The notes beneath the pieces are model-generated. The model was given only the letters and a program-made list of their open reading frames with translations, searched no databases and was not told where the DNA came from. A DNA stretch of 64,000 nt, from NCBI GenBank assembly GCA_964446865.1, contig CAYURD010000003.1, forward strand, positions 1 to 64,000, given 5' to 3'. The position numbers were made by a program, and so were the translations under genes. Positions 1 through 8,663 of the stretch are shown in pieces. Each line of letters opens with the position of its first letter. Position 1 is the first letter of the stretch. The stretch is from Glaciecola sp964446865 (GTDB lineage Bacteria; Pseudomonadota; Gammaproteobacteria; Enterobacterales; Alteromonadaceae).

Positions 1-308
1 TGATTGAGCTCATAAGAGGGTTCAGTAACAATTTTTTCGAGCACTTGTACACGCTCACGAAGTATCTCTACTTCACTCTTTAGGGCTTTATTCTCATGAG
101 AGAGCGCGCATTCACTTTCATCGGTTTGATCAATAAATGACGATGACCAAGCATAACTAGATATTTTTTTGGCGTCACTAAATGGCGAACTTTTTTCACC
201 GTTCATCCATGCAATAAAATTGAGTTTATATTTACTATCGATGTAAGCTAACGATAAGAAAGCAGCAATCATTAGGCTAAGTAGCATTATCACTTTATAA
301 TCAATCAT
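1..308 (-). CDS. Membrane-anchored coiled-coil protein, PspB-like C-terminus (partial)
   Basis: Reading the minus strand from the ATG at 308-306 gives 102 residues open to the window edge, so the C-terminus is missing. A GAGG ribosome binding site lies a few bases upstream (309-318). The first ~25 residues form one hydrophobic helix (MLLSLMIAAFLSLAYI). The last visible part is a heptad-rich helix, LKSEVEILRERVQVLEKIV, followed by an acidic tail. This order (short membrane anchor, then a charged coiled coil ending in an ERxxVLE-type motif) resembles the C-terminus of phage shock protein B, though the spacer between anchor and coil is longer than in PspB. Function is not assigned; a small envelope protein is the safest description. 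Confidence 0.6.
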   Translation of the reverse strand, partial: MIDYKVIMLLSLMIAAFLSLAYIDSKYKLNFIAWMNGEKSSPFSDAKKISSYAWSSSFIDQTDESECALSHENKALKSEVEILRERVQVLEKIVTEPSYELN

Positions 309-578
309 GAGATTTCCTCGTTTATAGTGGTAAAGAAAATTAGGGTTTAGCTTAGTAGTCAGTGATTCGATAAATTTATTACAACTTTTTTTTAAATTAT
401 TGAAAAAAAACAATGACACGCGCCAATCCGTCACTTTCCGAGATTTTCCGATGTTTATTTTGATAGCGTAGTGAACAGTGGACTAGGCTTCATCCATAGA
501 AGAGAAAAAGAAACACATGCGTATACGACATCTTAATTGGTGCAGACACTTTGCCCAGCGTAAAAGGCTAGCGATTGC

Positions 579-2045
579 ATGAGTGAGTATTTAACAGGCG
601 TCGAGCTGGTGTTTTTCCTCACCTTAGTAATCACCTTTGGTGCGGCTTATTTGGGCCGCAAGCATGCGAATGCGCGGGCAGCAAGCAAGCAAGACAATAA
701 AGGAGAACACTTAAACAAATGGCTAGTGGGTTTAAGTGCTGGGGCGACGGCAAACAGCGGGTTTATTGTGACAGGCGCGGTCGGACTAGGTTATATATCT
801 GGCCCGCAATGGTTGTTTTTGCCTTTATCTTGGTTCTTAGGAGACCTAATTTTTTGGCGGTTTTTTCCTCAACGAATTAACCGAGTTGGGCAAGACACAG
901 GCTCAAGCACTATGTCTGAACTATTGAAATCGGGCCTTAACGGGAAAGTCGCAAAAATCGCATCAATTTTTGCAACCGTATTGATAGTTGTTTGCTTAGG
1001 CGGTTATACAAGCGCGCAGTGGATAGCCGGGCAAAAGTTTATCGCGGGTGCGTTTGAGTTATCTTCGCATTTATCGCTAATTTTATTTGCATTGGTTGTT
1101 ATTGCTTATACCAGTATTGGAGGCTTTAGAGGCTCTATTTACGCTGATTCAGTACAAGCGATTATTAGAATTTTGGGCACCGCAATTGCCTTGGTCGCCG
1201 TTATTTATTTGGTGCTGGGTGATTTACCAAGCTTTTCACAAAATATTGCTGATGCGGGCCCTGCTTTTTCGACGTGGCTACCGGGTACCACGATAAGCGC
1301 ATTAGTGTTTTTTGTTCTTGGTTACGCATGTGCTTCGTTTGGGTTTGGTTTGGGACAACCCCAAGTCATGTCAAGATATTTGGCCGGAAAGAGCCCTCAA
1401 GAAACGCAATCTGCCAAATGGATATATATCGGATTTGTGCAATTTACATGGTTATCAATGACCTTGTTTGGTGTGCTACTAAGAGGTGTAATGCCCGATA
1501 TTAGCGACCCTGAAGCTGGGCTCAGCGTATTTTTTAGCACTTATTTTGGCACTATTATTACCGGGATCATTGTTGCAGATGTTTTTGCCACTATCGCGGC
1601 AACGTCTAATTCACTGCTAATCACCATGGCGCAGGCAATGATCCATGATTTTGTTCCTAAACACCTGAGTAGGGCCAATAAACGTAAATTAAGCCTCATG
1701 TTTGTGTTTGTTTTAGGCTTTTTTACCATGGCTGGCGCAACTTATTTAGCTAACGAAAGTACAGTATTTGAGATAGCACTTGGATCTATTTCGTTAATGG
1801 GAGCCGGTTTGGCGGCAGCGGTGATTGTTAAGGTTTTAAATTGGCAACGTACAGGCATATCGTTTTTAGCGTCAATGGTATGTGGATTTAGCGCGGCGAT
1901 AGTATGGAAGCATTATGCAATGGATGCCATGTTAAACGAAGCGGGGATTGGCATAGCAGTAGGTTTACTCGCTAATTGGCTTTGTGTGAAGGCGACTTCT
2001 ATTAAAACAAATAAGCATCAATCTAATGAGAGCAGGGAATATTAA
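579..2045 (+). CDS. Sodium:solute symporter (SSS/SLC5 family)
   Basis: The 488-residue product has about 13 hydrophobic segments and the look of the PutP/PanF branch of the sodium:solute symporter family: SAGATANSGF in an early helix, then GGYTSAQWIAGQKF, YTSIGGFRGSIYADSVQA, and GQPQVMSRYLA followed by a long C-terminal helix set. It should import a small solute using the sodium gradient. The TAA stop overlaps the ATG of the next gene (TAATG at 2043-2047), so it is translationally coupled to an EgtD-like methyltransferase. That pairing suggests the substrate is an amino acid, a methylated amino acid or betaine related to the partner enzyme, which is inference. AAGG at 564-567 is the likely ribosome binding site. 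The substrate cannot be read from sequence. Confidence 0.88.
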   Translation: MSEYLTGVELVFFLTLVITFGAAYLGRKHANARAASKQDNKGEHLNKWLVGLSAGATANSGFIVTGAVGLGYISGPQWLFLPLSWFLGDLIFWRFFPQRINRVGQDTGSSTMSELLKSGLNGKVAKIASIFATVLIVVCLGGYTSAQWIAGQKFIAGAFELSSHLSLILFALVVIAYTSIGGFRGSIYADSVQAIIRILGTAIALVAVIYLVLGDLPSFSQNIADAGPAFSTWLPGTTISALVFFVLGYACASFGFGLGQPQVMSRYLAGKSPQETQSAKWIYIGFVQFTWLSMTLFGVLLRGVMPDISDPEAGLSVFFSTYFGTIITGIIVADVFATIAATSNSLLITMAQAMIHDFVPKHLSRANKRKLSLMFVFVLGFFTMAGATYLANESTVFEIALGSISLMGAGLAAAVIVKVLNWQRTGISFLASMVCGFSAAIVWKHYAMDAMLNEAGIGIAVGLLANWLCVKATSIKTNKHQSNESREY

Positions 2046-3523
2046 TGGCGATTAAAGATTGGAAATTGAAAAAAGAAATGGTGCGTATTGCTTTTGGGCA
2101 GATGCGTCAAAATGATGTGCCAGATCAGGTCATGGATGCAAATAATTTTGATGAAAAGCGCTACGGCTTTTCGTGGGATAGCTTACTTGATATGTACGGT
2201 CACCGCTTTGATAAAGAACGCATTAATGTAGGGCCAAACTCCAAATACCGTGTGTTTTTTAATGAGCTAAGTATGCAGTTAGCCTGTGATGAAGTTGTGC
2301 CTGGTACCACTATTATCGAAGGTAGTGCACTGGATTTCTTACGTATTTTGCCCTCACAAACACGCGAAAACTTGCTTGTAGCAATGAATCAAGGCGGCGT
2401 GCAGCTTGAATTCAGAGAGCAAATGGCTTCACTCTTAGTAAAAGAGGACAGCAATACTCAGGCACTTGCCTCAAGCCCCTTGATGAACGCGCCGCAAAAC
2501 AATGAAGTGAAGCTCTTTGATTCAGAAAAGCAAAATTGGTATCCCATATTTTACACGCCAAGTGACAAACTCCCCACGATCAAAGATGGCCTCGACAGCG
2601 GCCATATTGACCAATCACTTTATTATCAAAATACCGATGCGGTAAACCGTTGGTATTCGATTACTAATGACGATTTTTATACGGGCTTTGATCAATGTAA
2701 AACAGGCCTGTTAAAACTAATTAGAAGTAGCTATTGGCTGGATTTTGTTTCGGCAAACGACTTTGATGGCATTGTGATGCTTTGTGGCGGAGGCGCGCAT
2801 AGTAAAGATGCTATTCTAATAAAGTCGATATTAGATGCGGCTAAACAAAATAAACTAAGTGCCTCTCGCAAAAAATATAGTCTGGTCGATCGCAGTAGTG
2901 CCATGTTAGAGCTATCGCGTACTAAAATTGAAGAACTGCTCGATAAAAAAGATGCGCATCACCATATAGAAATCAAAGCACTGCGTCGCGACGTGATGGC
3001 AATGAATGGCTCGGAGCCGGTTCGTGATAAAGGCAAAGTTGCTTGGTTTAATACCGGTGGAACCTTAGGTAACCTTGAAGAGGCTCATTTTTTTGAAAGC
3101 TTAAGCGCCGTTAGCAAACAAGGTGATTTATTAGTCTTAGGTGTTAATTGTTCTGATGCAAAAGGAGAGGTTGACCTTGATGCTATAGCCAAAGAATATG
3201 AATCGGATGTAGTGAAAGATTTAGTCGCAGTGCCGTTAAGTGCCGTGTGGTCAAGCTTGGCTATTGATGAAAGTCCTGAAGACGCGATGGCGTCGATTAA
3301 AGTTGAAGCGGTAGCCAATACCTATAGTGATGTCCCTAATTCGGTAACTGTTGTTGCAAAACTGCCCAGTAAGGTACTTGGTGAAATAATATTGTTTAAA
3401 TCGAGTCGTTATAATGAAGCGGCGCTACTCGAGTTTGCAACACATCACGGTTGGACACATCAAAGTAGTATTGATGGCTTAGATAATGCCTTTAAGCAAA
3501 TAGTCTTTAAGAGAGAGTCTTAG
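2045..3523 (+). CDS. EgtD-like (histidine-specific family) SAM-dependent methyltransferase
   Basis: The 492-residue protein has a C-terminal half that follows the histidine-specific methyltransferase (EgtD/Methyltransf_33) pattern: a glycine-rich SAM loop at 247-255 (CGGGAHSKD), an acidic strand end at 279-288 (SLVDRSSAML), the hallmark GGTLGN at 338-343 (GxTIGN in EgtD, whose Asn contacts the substrate amino acid), then LLVLGVNCSDAK, and a C-terminal segment matching the FA..L ending of the family. The N-terminal ~190 residues are extra compared with the ~320-residue EgtD and I do not recognise them. Hercynine synthesis from histidine is the family reference reaction, but no egtB or egtA is in the window, so substrate and product are unknown. 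It overlaps the symporter gene by one base. Confidence 0.72.
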   Translation: MAIKDWKLKKEMVRIAFGQMRQNDVPDQVMDANNFDEKRYGFSWDSLLDMYGHRFDKERINVGPNSKYRVFFNELSMQLACDEVVPGTTIIEGSALDFLRILPSQTRENLLVAMNQGGVQLEFREQMASLLVKEDSNTQALASSPLMNAPQNNEVKLFDSEKQNWYPIFYTPSDKLPTIKDGLDSGHIDQSLYYQNTDAVNRWYSITNDDFYTGFDQCKTGLLKLIRSSYWLDFVSANDFDGIVMLCGGGAHSKDAILIKSILDAAKQNKLSASRKKYSLVDRSSAMLELSRTKIEELLDKKDAHHHIEIKALRRDVMAMNGSEPVRDKGKVAWFNTGGTLGNLEEAHFFESLSAVSKQGDLLVLGVNCSDAKGEVDLDAIAKEYESDVVKDLVAVPLSAVWSSLAIDESPEDAMASIKVEAVANTYSDVPNSVTVVAKLPSKVLGEIILFKSSRYNEAALLEFATHHGWTHQSSIDGLDNAFKQIVFKRES

Positions 3524-3670
3524 CGCTTTTGGGGCTTTGCGTTGAGTGCTTTATCCGTAGTTTTTCGCCTCATTCCGTTGGGTCACAAGACAATTTTCAA
3601 GACTAGCATATACTCAAACCTGTCAATATTTCCCGCAAAGTAGTTTTGTTGTAAAAGTAGGTTAGGGAGA

Positions 3671-3726
3671 GTTGAGGTCCATCTGTGATACACATTTTAT
3701 CTCAGGGCATACAGGTGGACCTTGAC
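3671..3726. repeat. Long inverted repeat between convergent genes
   Basis: Arms 3671-3686 and 3711-3726 can pair over 16 positions, with three G-T type wobbles when read as plus-strand RNA; the core arms are AGGTCCATCTGT and ACAGGTGGACCT. The 24-base centre contains a second small hairpin (GATA at 3687 and TATC at 3698). There is no T-run on either side, so it is not a canonical intrinsic terminator. It lies 150 bases after the methyltransferase stop, in the convergent gap to the cyclophilin gene. Confidence 0.55.
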
Positions 3727-3777
3727 ATGGCGCGTTTTTCTTTAAGGCGAGACGCTTGCCAAGGCTTGCACATTCTA

Positions 3778-4431
3778 TCAGTCAAACGACATTTCAGGCA
3801 TTAAGCTTGCTCTACGTAAAACAATATTTTCAACTGGCGTATCGGGATAACCAATAATTGGACTGACTTCAGTTTTCACGTTTGACATTGCTTCTATTAT
3901 TTCTTGCCCCTCAATAACATCACCAAACACGGTATAGCCCCAATTTCGTCCAGGGTCGAGATTGGCGTTATCGGTCACATTAAAGAAAAATTGTCTTTTA
4001 GCTGAATGCGGGTCATTCATGCGTGCCATGGCAATTGTCATGGCTTCGTTTTTCATGCCATTGCCCGACTCATTGATTATTTTGAAATTCTCTTTTTTAT
4101 CCTTATATTCAATATCATACCCGCCACCTTGGACAATATAATCAGGAATAACCCGATGAAATACCGTGTTGTCATATTCTTTGTCGACAACATAAGTCAA
4201 AAAATTATTCACGCTCACTGGCGCTTTACTGCGATTTAACTCAATAATAATGTCACCCATGCTTGTTTGAAATTTAACGCGCGGGTAAAAGTTGTCTTTT
4301 TGTATGGCAGCGCCTGCAGTAATTTCAATTTTTGGTTTTTGGCTGGCTTGAGAGAACGCAGCTTGCGTAAAAGAGAGTAAACTGGCAATGAGTAAGCATG
4401 AAAACGAGAATCGGGTAATTGGCATTGGCAT
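3778..4431 (-). CDS. Exported peptidyl-prolyl cis-trans isomerase, cyclophilin type
   Basis: The 217-residue product begins with a signal peptide ending near AAFSQA and contains a single cyclophilin domain from about residue 50. Recognisable parts are the MGDIIIELN strand, VNNFLTYV, the catalytic FHRVIPDYIVQGGGY, MARMNDPHSAKRQFFFNV and NWGYTVFGDVIEGQEII. Family knowledge: it accelerates proline isomerisation during folding of exported proteins in the periplasm. FFNV in place of the usual FFIN and a Trp-less active loop are normal for bacterial PpiA-type enzymes. It stands alone, convergent with the methyltransferase gene. The symbol ppiA is likely but left out because several cyclophilin paralogues exist in this group. 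Confidence 0.9.
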   Translation of the reverse strand: MPMPITRFSFSCLLIASLLSFTQAAFSQASQKPKIEITAGAAIQKDNFYPRVKFQTSMGDIIIELNRSKAPVSVNNFLTYVVDKEYDNTVFHRVIPDYIVQGGGYDIEYKDKKENFKIINESGNGMKNEAMTIAMARMNDPHSAKRQFFFNVTDNANLDPGRNWGYTVFGDVIEGQEIIEAMSNVKTEVSPIIGYPDTPVENIVLRRASLMPEMSFD

Positions 4432-4495
4432 ATCCTATTGGCATTGATGCTGTAAATATACCTTAGAATTTAGAAAAAGATAATAAATGTCCGAA

Positions 4496-4515
4496 ATCCC
4501 CACTTTTGTGGGGAT
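4496..4515 (-). terminator. Perfect 8-bp hairpin after the YidK-like symporter gene
   Basis: ATCCCCAC (4496-4503), a TTTT loop and GTGGGGAT (4508-4515) form a perfect stem about 40 bases past the symporter stop on the minus strand. The downstream T-run is short. The flanking GTCATCCCC sequence resembles the interspersed repeats also seen near 14.9 and 32.0 kb, so it may be a dispersed repeat serving as a terminator. Confidence 0.5.
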
Positions 4516-4556
4516 GACCTAGGTTGTATTTACAAAGAGGAATTATGCTTTACTTT

Positions 4557-6167
4557 TTACTGGGCAAAGGCCGCATAAATAGCAATAACCGCAACAACTA
4601 AAAACGCACTGGCTACTTTAGTGCCTCTCCAAGGTGTCATGTCAATGGGGGTATTTGTTGCCATTTCCCATGCTTGTTCGCGTGGTGCTACTTTAGATGC
4701 AATAAACATCGCTAGTACAAGTGAGCCAAATATGATGCCCATCATATGGAAGTTACTGATCCCGGTAAGTTGCGAAGTATTCGCCCCGCCATTTAAAGCA
4801 GGATAAACAATTAATAAACCCACCAGTACGACAAGACCTGCAAGCATTGAATAAAACGCAGCTATAGAGGGAACACGTTTATTAATTAAACCCATCACAA
4901 CCACCGAAAAGATAGGGATAGCGTATATACCGTTCATTGTTTGTAAATAACTGAAAATACTTGAAGTTTTAGATAATAAAGGCGCACCAAACATGGCCGC
5001 TATTGCAATAACAGTCACAAACAATTTTGCTGTCTTAACTGTTTTTTCGTCACTAGCCTCAGGGTTGATGACGCTTTTGTATAATCCAATCGAGAATAAA
5101 GCTGATGTAGAGTTAAGTGCCGCATTAAATGAGCTTAAAATTGCACCTACCATGACGGCAGCAAAAAATCCGGTCAATTGCGGGGGCAGAACATCGGCTA
5201 CTAATTTACCATAAGCGTCATCATTGCTAACGCCTTGCCCAAAATACAAGTGATAAGCAATCAAGCCAGGCAATACTAAATAGATAGGGCCAAGTAGTTT
5301 AAGCGCGCCCGTTAACAATACACCCTTTTGTCCTTCGGCTAAGCTACTGGCGCCAAAAGTACGTTGAATTATTTGCTGGTTAGTACACCAATAAAATAAA
5401 TTAAGTAAGGCAACGCCTGTAAATAGGGTTGAAAACGGGATTTCAGAATCTAAACCTTCAGCGCCTGTAGAATCCATACGTTCAGGATGCACCGTGTTTA
5501 ATGTCTCCCAACCAGCCATGATCCCGCCGTCGCCACCTAGCACGTATAGCGCAAATGCAGCAATCATAAAACCGCCAATCAGCAAGCCAACGCCGTTTAT
5601 GGTATCGAGTACTGCTAGCGTTCGTAAGCCACCAAATCGCGAGTAAATCATACCAGCCAAGCCAATACCAATACAGGTGATAAGTAACAGTGTGAACTCA
5701 CTTTGAATGCCGGTGAGGGTTTGTAAATCCATCATATTGATTAAACCCTTCGCGCCGCTGTATAACACGATAGGAATAAGCAATAGTGCATAGGCTGCTA
5801 AAAAGATTGAATTGGCTAATGCTTGAGTGCGTCGGTCAAAACGCTGTTCAAGCAATTGCGGTACCGTCGTGATACCAGCGCGCAAAAACTTGGGTAAGAA
5901 GAACGCTGCCATTAGCACTAAGGCAAGTACAGCAATGACTTCCCAGGCCATTACACTTAGCCCGTTTTTGTATGCTGAACCGTTTAAGCCGACCATTTGT
6001 TCGGTTGACAAGTTTGTTAGCAATAGCGAGCCAGCAATGATAGGGAAGGTTAAACTACGGCCACCTAAAAAGAAGCCTTCGCTACTTTTGTTTTCGTAGC
6101 TACGAGTTAAAAACCAAGTGAGACCTGCGGCAAACAGGGTGAATAGTATAAATGAAACGACAGTCAT
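4557..6167 (-). CDS. Sodium:solute symporter, YidK/vSGLT-like
   Basis: The 536-residue membrane protein has about 14 hydrophobic helices. It shows strong landmarks of the SSS branch containing E. coli YidK and Vibrio vSGLT: GFFLGGRSLTFPIIAGSLLL, NLSTEQMVGLNGSAY, GGLRTLAVLDTINGVGLLIGG, FYWCTNQQIIQRT and LAEGQKGVLLTGALK. Family members import sugars or related solutes with sodium. It is a monocistronic minus-strand gene with ~170 AT-rich bases upstream (6168-6340) that must hold its promoter. No sugar catabolic gene is adjacent, so the substrate is open. Confidence 0.9.
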   Translation of the reverse strand: MTVVSFILFTLFAAGLTWFLTRSYENKSSEGFFLGGRSLTFPIIAGSLLLTNLSTEQMVGLNGSAYKNGLSVMAWEVIAVLALVLMAAFFLPKFLRAGITTVPQLLEQRFDRRTQALANSIFLAAYALLLIPIVLYSGAKGLINMMDLQTLTGIQSEFTLLLITCIGIGLAGMIYSRFGGLRTLAVLDTINGVGLLIGGFMIAAFALYVLGGDGGIMAGWETLNTVHPERMDSTGAEGLDSEIPFSTLFTGVALLNLFYWCTNQQIIQRTFGASSLAEGQKGVLLTGALKLLGPIYLVLPGLIAYHLYFGQGVSNDDAYGKLVADVLPPQLTGFFAAVMVGAILSSFNAALNSTSALFSIGLYKSVINPEASDEKTVKTAKLFVTVIAIAAMFGAPLLSKTSSIFSYLQTMNGIYAIPIFSVVVMGLINKRVPSIAAFYSMLAGLVVLVGLLIVYPALNGGANTSQLTGISNFHMMGIIFGSLVLAMFIASKVAPREQAWEMATNTPIDMTPWRGTKVASAFLVVAVIAIYAAFAQ

Positions 6168-6340
6168 AATAATTGTGCTTTTTTGTAGTTGTTGTAATGC
6201 ATTAGTTCCTCTACGTTAATTGATAGAAGGAATTAATTAAAGATTTATTCTCATTACATTAACATCTATATATAAAAAAATACAATCATATATGAACATT
6301 GCTTTCTCGTCTTTTAGATTTCGGCATTTTTGCTTGATTA

Positions 6341-7099
6341 CTAGGTGTTGTTGAACCAAAAAATTATGTTAATCATCAAAACAAAGATTATTAAAGCTAT
6401 CAAATAACTTAGCATCACCTGTAACACCCTCACGACGATATGTTTTGCTTTAAAAAATTTAACAAAAACGGTAGTGGCATACAGCATAGAAACACTTAAA
6501 GTGATTAGTTCCATAACATCGACATTGGTGACGATTAAACCAATCACAGCCATAATTCCATAGATGAGTGATTGATGGCCCGTCACATAAAGATTTACCA
6601 CAAGATGCTCAAGATAATTTCTTTTGTTGTTACTAAAAGCAATAAAACTGGCTAGTGCATAAATTGGAGCTACTAGCATAGTGGTATAGGCATAATTGTT
6701 ACTAAGCCATGCTATTATGCGCGTATTTGCGTCACTGACGGCAGACATTCTATCTTCGGCACTCAAAGTAAACCCTTCAAACAAGTCATCAATAAAGGTA
6801 CTTTGCTCAACCAGTTTAGTCAGAATAAAAAATAAGGTGGCTAGTGTAAAAGCATAGGCAATTGGTTGAAAATATTGCTTACGTCGGCCATTTAGATAAT
6901 TTTCTATGCTTTGTGCGGGACGCAATGTTAATTCTTTAATTGAGAAAAACAAACCATGGTTTATTTGAAAAATATTATCTGAGATTTCTTTGATTATTCG
7001 TGAAGTACTCAATGGCTGAACAGAGGTTTTTTGACCACAGAAAGCGCAGTATTTATGCTCAACTTTTTGATCACAATTTTTGCAATATTTGCTCGTCAT
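6341..7099 (-). CDS. DUF3667-like zinc-ribbon membrane protein
   Basis: The 252-residue protein starts with a compact zinc ribbon, CKNCDQKVEHKYCAFCGQK, at about residues 6-24, that is two CxxC pairs. A cytoplasmic segment with LRPAQSIENYLNGRRKQYFQPIAY follows, then four to five hydrophobic helices. The layout (N-terminal CxNC...YCxxCGQ, a GxRxxYxxP motif, C-terminal membrane helices) is that of the DUF3667 family, whose function is unknown. It sits downstream of rlmG on the same strand, with a hairpin between them, so it is probably transcribed separately. Confidence 0.75.
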   Translation of the reverse strand: MTSKYCKNCDQKVEHKYCAFCGQKTSVQPLSTSRIIKEISDNIFQINHGLFFSIKELTLRPAQSIENYLNGRRKQYFQPIAYAFTLATLFFILTKLVEQSTFIDDLFEGFTLSAEDRMSAVSDANTRIIAWLSNNYAYTTMLVAPIYALASFIAFSNNKRNYLEHLVVNLYVTGHQSLIYGIMAVIGLIVTNVDVMELITLSVSMLYATTVFVKFFKAKHIVVRVLQVMLSYLIALIIFVLMINIIFWFNNT

Positions 7100-7191
7100 G
7101 CTTGTAATTTGTTACAGAGTTTGGTTTGCGGTAGTCACGAGTACATCAAATAAGATGAACAATTACAAGTAAAGCTAGACTTTGCACGGCA

Positions 7192-7213
7192 AATGCCCGC
7201 TTTTGCAGGCGTT
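7192..7213 (-). terminator. Probable hairpin terminator after rlmG
   Basis: AATGCCCGC (7192-7200), TTTT and GCAGGCGTT (7205-7213) pair over nine positions with two wobbles, about 30 bases past the rlmG stop on the minus strand. The following T-run is weak. Confidence 0.45.
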
Positions 7214-7241
7214 GACAAACTAAATGGGTAGCGGATAAGCG

Positions 7242-8558
7242 CTATTTTATAGAAGACAAAACAACAAACTTTTTATCGCTAGCCACCACTTTGCAACCAC
7301 CAAATAATTTGACTAGTTTTAGTCGGTGTTCTAAATGACGGTTGCCGACAATACGTAGCTCTCCACCTTGCTTGAGGACTGTTTTAGCATCGCTGAACAT
7401 TTGCCATGCAATATCATCAATCACTGTGTTTTGCTGATGAAATGGTGGGTTACAAATAACGACATCGGCACCATTGTTGCCGTCACTTTGTGCCAAGTAG
7501 TCACTTAAACAATGACTCACAATAAACTCTGCATTGGCTTTATTTGCTTCGCTCACCTGACTATTTGCCAAGGTCATACGGGCTGATTCAATGGCCATAT
7601 ACGACTCGTCGACAAATATTAGTTTTATGGTTTTATTGCATGCGTCGGCTTCTTGCAAAAGCGACGTTCCTAATATTCCATTACCGCAGCCTAAGTCAAT
7701 AATGACTTGGTCTTGCTTGCTGTTTTTGGGTAAATCAATGTCGGGTAAATTATCAAGAAGATATCGAGCGCCAATATCCACCTGTTCACGACAAAATACA
7801 TTTGGGAAGTTGTGCAATGTAAAGCTTATTGCTTCGTCACTGACTTGTTTGACAAAACGCTCGGACTGTTTTTGTTGATGCTCTGCTTTTTTTCCCGATG
7901 GCTCAGCGAAGATTAATCTTGCTTTCTTTTTAGCCAGCGATGTTTTTGTATTGTCTAGCTGCTTGTCAAACACCTTTAAAGCTGATGAAGTCACTAGTTT
8001 TACCATCGCTGCGCCAATAATCACGGCTTGTTTATCACTTTGTTGTGAATGCAAAGTCAGATTTACCTGAGCTAATATAAAATCTAAATAGGCAAGGGTT
8101 CGAGGTATTTTGATTAAGATTAAATCAACAGTTGTATTATTTGACACAGAGTCAGTAGACACAGTGCTAGTAGATAGATCGTTAGATGACGAATTTGACG
8201 AAGATATTGCGCACATGTCTTCATACACATTGACACTACTGGCAATGCTAACGTGATTTTTGTCTAAATTACTGCCCTTGAGATTTTGTTCGATGGCATG
8301 CTTTGACATGATTGAGTCAGTAAATACGTGAATATTAGCGTGCGGGATTAAGCGCGAAAGTGCACAGCTCAGTGCTCCAAAGCCATCGTTAATAATACAA
8401 ATGTTATTAATGCTCTGAGTATCTAACTCATCGCACACATGGTTAATAATATACTCGTCGGCGGCGTCCCATGCGCGCAAGGATTTATCAAATTGATTAG
8501 CTGGAAAGCGTTTAAGTGACAGTCTTTGGTCTTGAATGTGTAGTTGCGTGTTGTTCAA
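7242..8558 (-). CDS. rlmG: 23S rRNA (guanine(1835)-N2)-methyltransferase RlmG
   Basis: The 438-residue product has the RlmG/RsmC duplicated layout: an N-terminal degenerate methyltransferase-like half (INDGFGALSCALS near residue 57) and a catalytic C-terminal half with VIIDLGCGNGILGTSLL, EAVFVDES-type acidic strand (LIFVDESYMA) and the N2-guanine signature NPPFHQ near residue 370. It adds a methyl group to G1835 of 23S rRNA. It is longer than the ~380-residue E. coli protein because of a Ser/Thr-rich insertion around residues 115-145. It is divergent from the AlkB-like gene. Confidence 0.9.
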   Translation of the reverse strand: MNNTQLHIQDQRLSLKRFPANQFDKSLRAWDAADEYIINHVCDELDTQSINNICIINDGFGALSCALSRLIPHANIHVFTDSIMSKHAIEQNLKGSNLDKNHVSIASSVNVYEDMCAISSSNSSSNDLSTSTVSTDSVSNNTTVDLILIKIPRTLAYLDFILAQVNLTLHSQQSDKQAVIIGAAMVKLVTSSALKVFDKQLDNTKTSLAKKKARLIFAEPSGKKAEHQQKQSERFVKQVSDEAISFTLHNFPNVFCREQVDIGARYLLDNLPDIDLPKNSKQDQVIIDLGCGNGILGTSLLQEADACNKTIKLIFVDESYMAIESARMTLANSQVSEANKANAEFIVSHCLSDYLAQSDGNNGADVVICNPPFHQQNTVIDDIAWQMFSDAKTVLKQGGELRIVGNRHLEHRLKLVKLFGGCKVVASDKKFVVLSSIK

Positions 8559-8663
8559 TTTGTATTCTCAAACCTAAAAATATTGCTCGCGAATATAACA
8601 TATTTTGACGTATTCTTTTTATGTATAGGTGAGTATCAATACAAAAGCAGGTATCCTATCGAC

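Noticed and set aside
8544..8663. Longer AlkB-like protein starting at 8544
   Set aside because: The extra 40 residues would overlap the divergent rlmG start, are hydrophobic and do not fit the family.
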